The notes under the pieces: model-generated | Told to the model about the DNA's origin: nothing | What the model saw: only the letters and a program-made list of their open reading frames with translations | Databases searched by the model: none | Origin: Oerskovia rustica | Lineage (GTDB): Bacteria > Actinomycetota > Actinomycetes > Actinomycetales > Cellulomonadaceae | Direction: 5' to 3' | Length of the DNA: 62,018 bases | Assembly: GCF_014836555.1 (NCBI RefSeq) | Contig: NZ_JACSQQ010000018.1 | Location: 22,894-84,911 of the forward strand | In this document: piece after piece, positions 34,482 to 44,069 of the stretch | Layout: each line of letters opens with the position of its first letter | How positions within the stretch are numbered: position 1 is the stretch's first letter | Program-made: the position numbers and the translations under genes

Positions 34482-35150
34482 TCAGGCAGCAGGACGCGGA
34501 CCGGGCGACGCCGCAGGAGCCGGGGCGTCGATCGTGCGTCGCGACAGCAGCGCCGCGACCAGGAAGCACACCGCCCCCAGCAGCGTCCCGAGGTTCGCCC
34601 AGAACGCGCTCACGAGCGAGTCCGTCTGCGGCACCACGTACGCCCCCACGGCCGACGCGCCGAACGCGACCGACCCCACGAGGTTCAACCACGTCCCGTG
34701 CCACGTGCGCGCGTCGGTGTCCCACAGGTGACCACGGTCCCGGGTCGCGACGACCGCGAACGCGCTCGAGACGAGGAACGCGACCGACCCGTAGGCATCG
34801 GGCCGCCAGCCCGCGCCCAGGCGCGCGGGGTCGGCGATCGCCGCGCCCAGCGCGGCCGCGGTGCTGATGTTGAAGAAGAGGGTCCCGGCGAGCTGGACGG
34901 CCGCGGCCCACCAGTCCCAGCGGTCGGCCGGGTTCGTGCCCCGACGCGGCACGCGGCGACCGCTGAGGCTGAGCTGGATCGCCGCCGCGAGCGTGAAGAA
35001 GACCGAGCCCACGCAGAACGTCGCCCCGACCACGACGGGCCCCACGGCCTGCGCGTAGAACGGCACCGCACCGACCAGGAAGCACGCCGACCCGACGACG
35101 AACCCCCACGCCTCGCGGCGCAGTCGGCGCACCCGCAGGTCACGAGCCAT
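34482..35150 (-). CDS. YrhK-like integral membrane protein
   Basis: A 222-residue protein with about six transmembrane helices. Two related halves appear, each with a Gly/Ser-rich helix pair (FVVGSACFLVGAVPFY and LVGSVAFGASAVGAYVVP), and a WDWWAAAVQLAGTLFFNIST helix between. This resembles proteins with the YrhK domain, of unknown function. It converges with marR with only 7 nt between stops. No ribosome site stands out. Confidence 0.7.
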   Translation of the reverse strand: MARDLRVRRLRREAWGFVVGSACFLVGAVPFYAQAVGPVVVGATFCVGSVFFTLAAAIQLSLSGRRVPRRGTNPADRWDWWAAAVQLAGTLFFNISTAAALGAAIADPARLGAGWRPDAYGSVAFLVSSAFAVVATRDRGHLWDTDARTWHGTWLNLVGSVAFGASAVGAYVVPQTDSLVSAFWANLGTLLGAVCFLVAALLSRRTIDAPAPAASPGPRPAA

Positions 35151-35226
35151 GCGCCCAGCGTGGCACGCCGGTGCGCCGCCGTCTCGGCGGGCCGGCTGCG
35201 TCAGGCGCGGTCCTCGCCGACCACGC

Positions 35227-36249
35227 TCAGCGCGTGGGCGTCTGCACGACCTGCCCGGCCCACGCGAAGCCGCCGCCGAAGCCGATGAGCAGCGCGGGCA
35301 CACCCGCCGGGATCTTGCCCGAGTGCCACCACTTCGACAGGCCCAGCGGGATGCTCGCGGCCGACGTGTTGCCCGACTCGGTGATGTCCGTGACGACGAC
35401 CTTGTCCTCGAGGCCCAGCGCCTTGGCGAGCGGCTCGATGATGCGCAGGTTCGCCTGGTGCGCGACGAGCACCTCGATGTCGTCGAGCGTCAGGCCGGAC
35501 TTCTCGACCGCGGCCCGCGCCCGGTCCGCCGCACGCGTGATGGCCCAGCGGAACACCGCGCGACCGTCCTGCACGAACTTCTCGTCCGGTGCCTCGATGA
35601 GCACGGCGGGGGTCAGCTCGGGCTCCGAGCCCCACGCGACCGGCCCGATCCCCGGGGTGTCGGTGCCCTGCACCACGAACGCGCCCGCGCCGTCGGCCGT
35701 GAGGATGCACGTCACGCGGTCGGTCCAGTCGGTGAAGTCGGTGAGCTTCTCGGCACCGATCACGAGGGCGGTCGTCGCGGAGCCCGTGCGGATCGCCTGG
35801 TCCGCGAGCGCCAGGGCGTGCGCGAAGCCCGAGCACGCGACGTTGACGTCCAGGATCACGGGCCCGACGACGCCGCGCAGGTCGGGTGCGTCCTCCTCCT
35901 CGGGCGTGGACTGGCCGGGCATGACACCCGTGCGCAGGTTGTACGCCACGCGGCCCGCGGTGTTGGGCGACCGGTCACGCGCCGTGGCCGTCGCGACGAT
36001 GACCATGTCGACCTCGCTCGCCGCGACACCGGCGTCCTGCAGGGCGTGCCGGGCGGCGGCGGTGGCCATGTCCGCCACGGTCTCGTCCTCGGCCGCGACG
36101 TGCCGCGTGACGATCCCCGTGCGGGACCGGATCCACTCGTCGTTCGTCTCGACCAGCTGGGCGATGTCGTCGTTGGTGAGCGTCCGCTCAGGCTGGTGGT
36201 GGCCGATCCCGACGATGCGCGAGCCGGCGGCTCCGGTGAGGGTGAGCAT
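35227..36249 (-). CDS. fabH: 3-oxoacyl-ACP synthase III-like protein
   Basis: A 340-residue KAS III enzyme. The Cys-His-Asn triad lies in DVNVACSGFAHAL, VAHQANLRII and ESGNTSAASIPLGL. A stretch around residues 105-125 (MPGQSTPEEEDAPDLRG) is longer and more acidic than in housekeeping FabH. It is not beside other fatty-acid genes, so it may be a second copy or act in a specialised condensation. An AATGAT box 6 nt before the ATG suggests a leaderless start. Confidence 0.88.
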   Translation of the reverse strand: MLTLTGAAGSRIVGIGHHQPERTLTNDDIAQLVETNDEWIRSRTGIVTRHVAAEDETVADMATAAARHALQDAGVAASEVDMVIVATATARDRSPNTAGRVAYNLRTGVMPGQSTPEEEDAPDLRGVVGPVILDVNVACSGFAHALALADQAIRTGSATTALVIGAEKLTDFTDWTDRVTCILTADGAGAFVVQGTDTPGIGPVAWGSEPELTPAVLIEAPDEKFVQDGRAVFRWAITRAADRARAAVEKSGLTLDDIEVLVAHQANLRIIEPLAKALGLEDKVVVTDITESGNTSAASIPLGLSKWWHSGKIPAGVPALLIGFGGGFAWAGQVVQTPTR

Positions 36250-36432
36250 GGGTCGATCATTCCCCCGGGTGGGCGGATCGACCAAGTCGTCGGCGTCTCC
36301 TGCCCGGGAGCGGACCTGCGCCCCGATGAGCGGGACCGCCCGTCGGAGCCGACCATGGAAGGACGGGGGCACGACGCGGAGGCATGGCGAGCCGCGTCCG
36401 CCGCGATCCGCACCGACGACGGGAGCATCGCT

Positions 36433-37380
36433 ATGTGTACGGGAATCAGGTTTTCGGACGGCCAGGGCAGCGTCTACCTCGCACGGAACCTCGACTGGAC
36501 GAGCGGCTACGGCCAGCAGGTGGTGCTGACCCCCACCGGCTACGCGCCGAGGTCGCCGTTCGGCGCGGTGCCCGGCATCGAGCACGCGACGATCGGCATG
36601 GGCATCGTGGAGGAGGACACCCCGCTCTACTTCGACTGCGGGAACGACGCGGGGCTGGCCGTGGCCGGGCTCAACTTCCCGGGGTACGCGGCGTACGCCC
36701 CCGGACCTGTCGAAGGCTCGGTCAACGTCGCCGCGTACGAGTTCCCGCTGTGGGTGTGCTCGCAGTTCGCGAGCGTGGACGAGGTCGAGGCGGCTCTCGC
36801 GCACGTGGTGATCGTCGACAAGCCGATCAACGACAAGTACCCGAGCTCGCTGCTCCACTGGATCGTCGCCGACGGGGAGCGCTCGATCGTGGTGGAGCAC
36901 ACGAGCGAGGGCATGCAGGTCTTCGACGACGACGTCGACGTCCTGACGAACCAGCCCGGGTTCGCGTGGCACCACGAGAACCTTCGCAACTACCTCAACA
37001 CCTCCCCGGAGTTCCCCCCGGAGACCGAGCTGGGCAGGGCGCGCCTCACCCCGTTCGGCTCGGGCTCGCACATGCGCGGCATCCCCGGGGATTACTACTC
37101 GCCCTCCCGGTTCGTCCGCGCCGCCTACGTCAACGCCCAGTACCCGACCAAGGGGACCGAGGCGGAGAACGTGAGCAGGGCCTTCCACACGCTGCAGCAG
37201 GTCGCGATGGTCGACGGGTGCGCCGCGATGGGGTCGGGCGAGTTCGAGATCACGGTCTACACCGGGCTCTTCTCCTCCAGCACCGCGACCTACTACTGGA
37301 ACACCTACGACGACCCGGCGATCCACAGCGTCGCGATGGCCGACCACCCGGTGGACGGCGAGAAGCTCGTCCTCGCGTAG
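36433..37380 (+). CDS. Choloylglycine hydrolase/penicillin V acylase family Ntn-hydrolase
   Basis: A 315-residue N-terminal-nucleophile hydrolase. The sequence starts MCTGIRF, so C2 is exposed after Met removal, and RNLDW (R18, D21) follows as in bile salt hydrolases and penicillin V acylases. LNFPGY and LTNQPGF hold the two conserved asparagines. No signal peptide is visible. GGGAG precedes the ATG. Soil actinobacterial members often cleave acyl-homoserine lactones or penicillin V rather than bile salts; the substrate cannot be read from the sequence. Confidence 0.88.
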   Translation: MCTGIRFSDGQGSVYLARNLDWTSGYGQQVVLTPTGYAPRSPFGAVPGIEHATIGMGIVEEDTPLYFDCGNDAGLAVAGLNFPGYAAYAPGPVEGSVNVAAYEFPLWVCSQFASVDEVEAALAHVVIVDKPINDKYPSSLLHWIVADGERSIVVEHTSEGMQVFDDDVDVLTNQPGFAWHHENLRNYLNTSPEFPPETELGRARLTPFGSGSHMRGIPGDYYSPSRFVRAAYVNAQYPTKGTEAENVSRAFHTLQQVAMVDGCAAMGSGEFEITVYTGLFSSSTATYYWNTYDDPAIHSVAMADHPVDGEKLVLA

Positions 37381-37421
37381 CCGTCCGTAGATGGTCGGCG
37401 CCCGGCGGGGCCGTGCGCCGG

Positions 37422-38891
37422 CTAGCGACGGTCGAGCGCGGCCCGCTCGTCGTCGCGCGGCGCGAGGACAACGGGGTCGCCCTCGCCGTCGAAGACCCGC
37501 ACGGGGCGAGACTCGTCCCAGCACTGCCAGCCCGGGTCGCCGGTCGTCGCGAACCCCACCCAGGCCGAGTGCATCGCGGTCGCGAGGGACTGCGGGGCGT
37601 CGGGCCCGGCGAGCGCGCGCGAGTCCGGCGTCGCCAGGCCGTCGAACACGAATCCCAGCTCGACGGCGTGGGCCGCACCGAGGTCCGCGACCGGGCTGCG
37701 CCAGGCGAACTCGTAGACGTGCGTCTGCGCGCCTACGGCCCGGCGGGCGTCGGCGACCCGCTGGAGCGGGACCCGCAGCAGGACGTCCGTGGCGAGCGCC
37801 CCGAGGACGACCCCGACCGACGCGCCGGGCCGGTTGCGCCGGAACAGCCGCACGGCCCGGGCAGAGATCCCCACCTTGCGACGGGCCACCGCGAGGTGCA
37901 GGCGCTTGAACGTGCCGAGCAGTCCCGTGGGCACGAACCAGAGGCGGTACTCCTCGGTCGTGGCGCCCACGAGCAGCGGGATCGTGCGCCCGGCCCCTTC
38001 GACGAGCGCGTCCTCGGGGGTGCGGGGCACCAGGTCGTCGTCGAGGCACAGCGCGAACCCCGGACCTCCCGTGAGCGGGGTCGCCCCCGCAGTGACGCGG
38101 TCCTGCGAGGCGACCAGCGCCTCGGGCAGGACGGTCGCGAAACCCGCGCTCGTCGTCGGGACGGCCAGGTCCTTGCCCATGGCGCGCGTGATGCGCCCTG
38201 CCCGGGCGGCCGGCTGCGCGGACAGCGGCCCGCTCTGCACGATCGCGCGCGCGACGAGCCCCGGTGCCGAGGGGTGGGCCAGGATCGCCGCGACCGTGTT
38301 GGCGCCCGCGGACTGGCCCGCGAGCGTCACGCGCCGCGGGTCGCCGCCGAACGCCGCGACCTCGTCCTGGACCCAGGCCAGCGCCGCGAGCTGGTCGGCC
38401 AGGCCCAGGTTGCGCGGGGCGCCGTCGAGCACCGAGAACCCCTCGGCGCCGAGCCGGTAGTTGACCCCGACGAACACGACGCCGTCCTGCGCGAACCGCG
38501 TCCCGTCGTAGCCCGCGAGCGCGTTCGACCCGTGCGCGAGCGACCCGCCGTGCACCCACACGAGGACGGGCAGCAGCTCGGTGCCCCGCTCCGCCGGGGT
38601 CCACACGTTGACGTGCAGCACGTCCTCGCCGTCGATCGTCACGGTCGGCAGCAGCTCGCCGAGCGCACCCGGATACGGGGACTGCGGCGACGTGGCCCCG
38701 TACCGGGTCGCGTCCCGCACCCCGTCCCAGGGCTCCGCCGGCTCGGGCGACGCGAACCGGCGGCCGCGGAAGGGCGGCGCCGCGTACGGCACCCCGAGGA
38801 ACCGCTCGACGCCGTCCGCGACGGTCCCCTCGACCGCACCCTTGCCCGTCACGACCCGTACCCGGTCGGCGACCTCGCTGTCAGCACTCAT
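37422..38891 (-). CDS. Type B carboxylesterase
   Basis: A 489-residue alpha/beta-hydrolase. The family markers are FLGVPYAAPPFRGRRF, DVLHVNVWTP, the oxyanion loop VWVHGGSLAHGS, and the nucleophile elbow LAGQSAGANT. A histidine in GAAHAVELGFVFD fits the third triad position. There is no signal peptide, so it is cytosolic. The start is the ATG at 38891; a GGAGAG sequence lies about 13 nt upstream. It converges with the acylase gene, 41 nt apart. Confidence 0.87.
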   Translation of the reverse strand: MSADSEVADRVRVVTGKGAVEGTVADGVERFLGVPYAAPPFRGRRFASPEPAEPWDGVRDATRYGATSPQSPYPGALGELLPTVTIDGEDVLHVNVWTPAERGTELLPVLVWVHGGSLAHGSNALAGYDGTRFAQDGVVFVGVNYRLGAEGFSVLDGAPRNLGLADQLAALAWVQDEVAAFGGDPRRVTLAGQSAGANTVAAILAHPSAPGLVARAIVQSGPLSAQPAARAGRITRAMGKDLAVPTTSAGFATVLPEALVASQDRVTAGATPLTGGPGFALCLDDDLVPRTPEDALVEGAGRTIPLLVGATTEEYRLWFVPTGLLGTFKRLHLAVARRKVGISARAVRLFRRNRPGASVGVVLGALATDVLLRVPLQRVADARRAVGAQTHVYEFAWRSPVADLGAAHAVELGFVFDGLATPDSRALAGPDAPQSLATAMHSAWVGFATTGDPGWQCWDESRPVRVFDGEGDPVVLAPRDDERAALDRR

Positions 38892-39006
38892 CCCGCCATG
38901 GTCTCTCCGGTCGGCCTGAGGTGGTGGCGGCGCGCCGGTCGCGCGCGGGACGGGCGTGGCGCCGTCGGGCCTGGCGGGATCGTCCCGGACTTGCCAGACT
39001 GCTGCG

Positions 39007-39201
39007 ATGCCCGACGACGCCGCGACGAGCCCCTCGGGGGCAGCGCGCCCGACGGCCCCCACTGCACCGGTCCGCCCGACCCATCCGGTCCGGCAGCGGC
39101 GCCCAGGGACGGAGCGGGCCCTCTTCGTGGCGTTCGTGCTCGTGACCGTCGTCGCGGTCGTCGCGGCGGTCTTCTCGACCGGGTTCGCTCCGGCGATCTA
39201 G
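39007..39201 (+). CDS. Small single-pass membrane protein
   Basis: A 64-residue predicted protein: an Ala/Pro/Arg-rich N-terminus, then one transmembrane helix (ALFVAFVLVTVVAVVAAVF, about residues 38-57) and a short tail. No family is recognised. A CAGACT sequence 6 nt before the ATG fits the leaderless pattern seen nearby. Its TAG stop forms part of the -10 box of the next gene. Confidence 0.45.
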   Translation: MPDDAATSPSGAARPTAPTAPVRPTHPVRQRRPGTERALFVAFVLVTVVAVVAAVFSTGFAPAI

Positions 39202-39204
39202 GCT
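39199..39204 (+). promoter_or_regulatory. -10 box of leaderless promoter
   Basis: TAGGCT lies 7 nt before the ATG at 39212 and contains the stop codon of the preceding small gene. Confidence 0.45.
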
Positions 39205-39211
39205 TCGGTGG

Positions 39212-39823
39212 ATGTCGAGCGTCCAGCGGTTCCGCGGCCGCATCGCCGGGTGGGGCACGGCGTCGGGGACGCGGCTGGTCGTCGGCAGGTGGGACGTGTC
39301 CCCGTTCGGCGCGTTCGCCGACGTCATGGTGGAGCGGCCCGACGGCGAGCGCATCCTCCTCGCCCCGTCGCACCAGGTCGCGAGTCTCGTCGCGACGACG
39401 TACCGCTTCGACCGGGTCGAGGTGTGCCCGGTCACCGTGAGCCGCGGGGACGGGCCCGAGCACTGGCAGGTCGTCGCCGGGCCGCTCGAGGCGCGGGTCG
39501 ACGTCGGACGCCGCACCGCGCTCGGCCGCGTGCTCCGCGTCGTGCCCCGTCGGGTCGCCGCCTCCCACCGGACGACGGTCCTCACCGACCCCGTCGCGCG
39601 GGTCTTCCTCCGCGGTGTCCGGACGCGCGGGAGCGCCGGACCCGGTCGGGTCGAGCACTACGGCGCCACGGACGTGCACGAGATCACGGGCGCCCGCACC
39701 GAGTGGGCCGGCGAGTCGCTGGGAGACCTGCGGGACGTCGACCCGCCGGTCCGGTTCGGGTTCGGTTCCACGCCGCGACGACCGGCCGTGACCGGCGTCG
39801 TGACGACGATCGTCGAGCGCTGA
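39212..39823 (+). CDS. Conserved-looking hypothetical protein
   Basis: A 203-residue basic soluble protein that I do not recognise. It starts RFRGRIAGWGTASGTRLVVGRW and has mixed beta-strand-like segments throughout; LAPSHQVASLVATTYRF is followed by a Val/Arg-rich middle. It has neither signal peptide nor membrane helices. Codon use matches its neighbours. An AIM24 gene follows 39 nt downstream, so the two may share a transcript. Confidence 0.7.
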   Translation: MSSVQRFRGRIAGWGTASGTRLVVGRWDVSPFGAFADVMVERPDGERILLAPSHQVASLVATTYRFDRVEVCPVTVSRGDGPEHWQVVAGPLEARVDVGRRTALGRVLRVVPRRVAASHRTTVLTDPVARVFLRGVRTRGSAGPGRVEHYGATDVHEITGARTEWAGESLGDLRDVDPPVRFGFGSTPRRPAVTGVVTTIVER

Positions 39824-39862
39824 CACGTGCACGGGTCTCCCCGTTGCCGGATGATCTGTCCC

Positions 39863-40534
39863 ATGCGCAGCACACTCATGAACCACACCGAACAGCCGGG
39901 CGAACCGGGAAGCTTCCAGCTGCAGAACGACCGCATGCTCAAGGTCGACCTCGCAGGCACGGGCGGGTTCTTCTACGCCCGGCAGGGTTCGATGGTCGCC
40001 TACCAGGGCGACGTCGACTTCGCGTACGAGGGCTCGGGCGGTGTCGCGAAGATGTTCAAGAAGGCCTTCACGGGCGAGGGCATGTCCCTCATGAAGGTCT
40101 CGGGCAGCGGCGACGTGTTCCTCGCGCAGGACGCGGACCAGGTGTTCGTCCTGCACCTGGAGGACGAGGCCGTCACGGTCAACGGGTCCAACGTGCTGGC
40201 GTTCGAGAGCACCCTGACCTGGGACATCAACCGCGTCGAGGGCGCGTCCATGATGAGCGGCGGACTGTTCAACACGACGTTCACCGGGACGGGGTCCCTC
40301 GCCGTGACGGCCTACGGGACGCCCGTGGTCCTCGACGTCGACGAGCCCACGTACGTCGACATGCAGGCCGCGGTCCTGTGGTCGAGCTCGCTCACGTCCA
40401 CGATCCGCAAGACCGCGAAGCTCTCCGCGGCGGTCGGCCGTGGGTCGGGCGAGGCGTACCAGCTCGGTCTCACGGGGCGCGGCATCGTCGTCGTGCAGGC
40501 CTCGGAGGGGCACCCGGTCCCGACGGCGAAGTAG
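39863..40534 (+). CDS. AIM24-family protein
   Basis: A 223-residue all-beta protein of the AIM24/TIGR00266 type. The family pattern of short repeated strands with glycines is clear: FFYARQGSMVAYQGDVDFAYEG, LMKVSGSGDVFLAQ, AFESTLTWDINRVEGASMMSGGLFN and TGTGSLAVTAYGTPVVL. The biochemical role of bacterial members is unsettled. I start it at the ATG at 39863 (MRSTLMNH); a second ATG six codons later is possible. GATGAT lies 7 nt upstream. Confidence 0.85.
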   Translation: MRSTLMNHTEQPGEPGSFQLQNDRMLKVDLAGTGGFFYARQGSMVAYQGDVDFAYEGSGGVAKMFKKAFTGEGMSLMKVSGSGDVFLAQDADQVFVLHLEDEAVTVNGSNVLAFESTLTWDINRVEGASMMSGGLFNTTFTGTGSLAVTAYGTPVVLDVDEPTYVDMQAAVLWSSSLTSTIRKTAKLSAAVGRGSGEAYQLGLTGRGIVVVQASEGHPVPTAK

Positions 40535-40597
40535 CGCGGGGTACCGGCGGCCGGGTCTTCGGGTCGCCAACGGGGCCGAGACCAGGAGGAGGCGGCC

Positions 40598-42199
40598 GTG
40601 ATCGGACTCGAGCTCGTCGTGGTCCTCGGCGTGGTCATCGTCGTGTGCGGGATCCTCGCGCGCCGTACCCGGGTCGCGGACCCGATCCTGCTGCTCGTCG
40701 CGGGGATCGCGTTGGGGTTCGTCCCGGCGCTGCGGCAGGTGCACCTGCCGCCCGAGCTCATGCTGCTGGTGTTCCTCCCGGTGCTCCTCTACTGGGAGGC
40801 CATCACCATCTCGCTGCGGGAGATCCGCGCGACGCTTCGCGGGATCGTCCTGACGAGCACGCTGCTCGTGGTCGTGACGGCTGCCGCGGTCGCCGCGGCG
40901 GCCCACGCGCTGGGCCTGCCGTGGGGTCCCGCGTGGGTGCTCGGGGCGGCCGTCGCGCCGACCGACGCGACCGCCGTGGGGGTCCTCGCGCGGGCCCTGC
41001 CCCGACGCACGGTCACGGTCCTGCGGGCCGAGAGCCTCGTCAACGACGGCACCGCCCTCGTGCTCTACGGCGTCGCGGTGGGCGTGACAGTGGGTGAGGA
41101 GACGCTCAGCGCCGGGCACGTGACGTGGCTGTTCGTGCTCGCGTACGGCGGCGGCATCACGGTGGGCCTGCTCGTCGCGTGGCTCGCGGTGCTGGCCCGG
41201 CGCCGCATCGACGACCCCCTGCTGGGCAACGTCGTGGTCCTGCTCATCCCGTTCACGGCGTACCTGCTCGCCGAGCTGATCGAGGCGTCCGGGGTGCTGG
41301 CCGTGGTCGTGTGCGGGCTGGTCATGAGCCAGGTCGGGCCGCGGATCGGGCGCGCGGCGACGCGGCAGCAGACCGTCGCGTTCTGGTCGGTCTCGACGTA
41401 CCTCATCAACGCGTCGCTGTTCGTGCTCGTGGGGCTCGAGGCGCAGTCCGCGGTGCGCAACCTGGTCTCGGAGGACCTCGTGACGGCGGTGGTCGGTGTC
41501 GCGGTCGTGTGCGCGGTCATCCTCGTGGTCCGGTTCGGCTTCCTCGTGCTCTCGGCGTACACGATCCGCCTCGTCGACCGGCGTCCGTCCCAACGCGGGC
41601 GGCGCGTCACGAACCGGGCGCGAGCGGTCAGCACCGTCGCGGGATTCCGGGGCGCGGTCTCGCTGGCCGCGGCGCTCGCCGTACCGACGACCCTGAGCTC
41701 GGGCGCGCCCTTCCCCGACCGCGACCTCATCGTGTTCATCACGTGCGGCGTGGTCGCGACGACGCTCGTGGTCCAGGGCCTCCTGCTGGCCCCCACGATC
41801 CGGTGGGCGCGCCTGCCCGACGACGACGGGGTCGCCCGCGAGCGCCGGCTCGCCGACGAGACGGCCGCCCAGGAGGCCCTCGACGCGTTGCCCGACGTCG
41901 CGGCGGCGCTCGGCACCGACCCGTCGGTCGTCGACCGCCTGCGCGGTGAGTACGAGGAACACCTGACGCTGCTGCGCGCCCGGGACGCGGAGGGCGACGA
42001 GGGCGGGGAGCCGGACCCCGCGGTGCGCCTCGACGACGAGTACACCGAGCTGCGCCTCGCACTGCTGGCCCGCAAGCGCGAGACGGTCGTGCGCCTGCGC
42101 GACCAGCGCGCGATCGACGACACCGTCCTGCGCCAGGTCCAGGCGCGGCTCGACCTGGAGGAGATCCGGCTCAGCCGGGGCGACCCCGCACCGGAGTGA
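40598..42199 (+). CDS. CPA1-family Na+/H+ antiporter
   Basis: A 533-residue cation/proton antiporter of the NhaP/YjcE group. About twelve helices occupy residues 1-400; APTDATAVGVL and AESLVNDGTALVLY are the conserved ion-binding segments of CPA1 exchangers. The last 120 residues are a charged cytosolic domain of amphipathic helices (RDAEGDEGGEPDP...). The GTG start is fixed by AGGAGGAGG 5 nt upstream. Confidence 0.92.
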   Translation: MIGLELVVVLGVVIVVCGILARRTRVADPILLLVAGIALGFVPALRQVHLPPELMLLVFLPVLLYWEAITISLREIRATLRGIVLTSTLLVVVTAAAVAAAAHALGLPWGPAWVLGAAVAPTDATAVGVLARALPRRTVTVLRAESLVNDGTALVLYGVAVGVTVGEETLSAGHVTWLFVLAYGGGITVGLLVAWLAVLARRRIDDPLLGNVVVLLIPFTAYLLAELIEASGVLAVVVCGLVMSQVGPRIGRAATRQQTVAFWSVSTYLINASLFVLVGLEAQSAVRNLVSEDLVTAVVGVAVVCAVILVVRFGFLVLSAYTIRLVDRRPSQRGRRVTNRARAVSTVAGFRGAVSLAAALAVPTTLSSGAPFPDRDLIVFITCGVVATTLVVQGLLLAPTIRWARLPDDDGVARERRLADETAAQEALDALPDVAAALGTDPSVVDRLRGEYEEHLTLLRARDAEGDEGGEPDPAVRLDDEYTELRLALLARKRETVVRLRDQRAIDDTVLRQVQARLDLEEIRLSRGDPAPE

Positions 42200-42385
42200 G
42201 CGGGTCTCCGCAGCGGAGCGACCCGGCCCCCGCCGCGGCCAGTCGACCGGGGTGCTCGGCACGTGGTCAGCGCGGCCTCGATCTCGCGGGAGAATGGAGA
42301 GCTGGGTGCTGCGTCCCGCGCGGATGCGCCCCGCCCCCTCGACCTCGATCGCGCAGGAAACTGCAGGAAGCCACAGGACGTTCCA

Positions 42386-44038
42386 GTGCCCTCAGCGGAC
42401 CAGCCCACCACGACCTCCAGCACCACCGCCCCCGCGGCCGCCTCACCGGCGACCGCGGTGAAGGAGCAGGCGACCGTCCTCGCGGAGGCCTCGCGCCGCC
42501 GCTCGTTCGCGGTCATCAGCCACCCGGACGCGGGAAAGTCGACCCTCACCGAGGCGCTCGCCCTGCACGCCAACGCGATCCGCGAGGCGGGCCGCGCGGA
42601 CGGCAAGGCGGGCCGGCGCACGGTGTCCGACTGGATGGACATGGAGCAGGACCGCGGGATCTCGATCACGTCGGCCGCGCTGCAGTTCACGTACCGCGAC
42701 GCCATGATCAACCTCGTCGACACCCCGGGTCACGCGGACTTCTCCGAGGACACGTACCGCGTGCTGTCCGCGGTCGACGCGGCCGTGATGCTCGTCGACG
42801 CCGCCAAGGGCCTCGAGGTGCAGACCATGAAGCTGTTCGCGGTCTGCAAGCACCGCGGCATCCCGCTCATCACGGTCATCAACAAGTGGGACCGTCCGGG
42901 CAAGGACGCGCTCGAGCTCATGGACGAGATCCAGGAGCGCACGGGCCTGGTCCCGACGCCGCTCACGTGGCCCGTGGGCGTCGGCGGCGACTTCCGCGGC
43001 GTCCTGGACCGCCGCACGGGTCAGTACGTGCACTACACGCGCACCGCGGGCGGCACGACGATCGCCCCCGAGGAGATCATGGACCCGGACGCGGCCCTGG
43101 CCCGCGAGGGTGACGCGTGGACGACCGCGACCGAGGAGGCCGAGCTGCTCGCCGACACCAACGGCGACCACGACCAGGAGTCGTTCCTGGCCGGTCAGAC
43201 GACCCCGGTGCTGTTCGGCTCGGCGGTGCAGAACTTCGGCGTGCACGCGCTGCTCGACGTCCTGGTCGACGTCGCCCCCTCGCCCTCGCCGCGCGTCACC
43301 GTGAACGAGGACACGCGTCCCGTCGAGGCGCCCTTCAGCGCGTTCGTCTTCAAGATGCAGGCCGGCATGGACACCGCGCACCGTGACCGCCTCGCGTTCG
43401 CGCGCATCTGCTCGGGCGTGTTCGAGCGCGGCATGGTCGTGAGCTCGGCCCGCACGGGCAAGCCCTTCGCGACCAAGTACGCGCAGCAGGTCTTCGGGCG
43501 CGAGCGCACGATCGTCGACACGGCCTACCCGGGCGACGTCGTGGGCCTCGTCAACGCCGCCGGCCTGCGCGTGGGCGACACGCTGTACCTGGACAAGAAG
43601 GTCGAGTTCCCGCCGCTGCCGACGTTCGCGCCCGAGCACTTCGCGGTCATGCGCGCCAAGGACGTCTCGCGCTACAAGCAGTTCCAGCGCGGCGTCATGC
43701 AGCTCGGCGCCGAGGGCGTCGTCCAGGTCCTGCGCTCGGACCTGCGCGGTGACCAGGCGCCCGTCCTGGCCGTGGTCGGCCCCATGCAGTTCGAGGTCGC
43801 CGAGCACCGCATGGCGACCGAGTTCAACGCGCCCGTGACGCTCGACCGTCTGGGCTACTCGATGGCGCTGCGCACCACGAAGGACTGGGTCGCGAAGCTC
43901 AACGAGCAGCCGGGCGTCGAGGTCCTCCAGCGCGAGGACGGCGAGTACCTGGCGCTCTTCCCGGACCGCTGGCGCGTGACGTCGGTGCGCAACCGCCTCG
44001 ACGACGTGGTCCTGCTCGAGGACGAGATCTTCGGCTGA
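42386..44038 (+). CDS. prfC: Peptide chain release factor 3
   Basis: A 550-residue translational GTPase that recycles RF1/RF2 from the ribosome. GTPase motifs: SHPDAGKST (G1), DTPGHADFSEDT (G3) and NKWDRPG (G4). The C-terminal domains have VVGPMQFEVAEHRM and RWRVTSVRNRLDDVVLLEDEIFG. An N-terminal Ser/Thr/Ala tail of about 30 residues precedes the fold. I chose the GTG at 42386 with AGGA 7 nt upstream; an ATG inside the G1 region would cut the domain. Not all Actinobacteria carry RF3. Confidence 0.95.
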   Translation: MPSADQPTTTSSTTAPAAASPATAVKEQATVLAEASRRRSFAVISHPDAGKSTLTEALALHANAIREAGRADGKAGRRTVSDWMDMEQDRGISITSAALQFTYRDAMINLVDTPGHADFSEDTYRVLSAVDAAVMLVDAAKGLEVQTMKLFAVCKHRGIPLITVINKWDRPGKDALELMDEIQERTGLVPTPLTWPVGVGGDFRGVLDRRTGQYVHYTRTAGGTTIAPEEIMDPDAALAREGDAWTTATEEAELLADTNGDHDQESFLAGQTTPVLFGSAVQNFGVHALLDVLVDVAPSPSPRVTVNEDTRPVEAPFSAFVFKMQAGMDTAHRDRLAFARICSGVFERGMVVSSARTGKPFATKYAQQVFGRERTIVDTAYPGDVVGLVNAAGLRVGDTLYLDKKVEFPPLPTFAPEHFAVMRAKDVSRYKQFQRGVMQLGAEGVVQVLRSDLRGDQAPVLAVVGPMQFEVAEHRMATEFNAPVTLDRLGYSMALRTTKDWVAKLNEQPGVEVLQREDGEYLALFPDRWRVTSVRNRLDDVVLLEDEIFG

Positions 44039-44069
44039 CGCCCGGCGCATGGGACGACGTGACGGCACC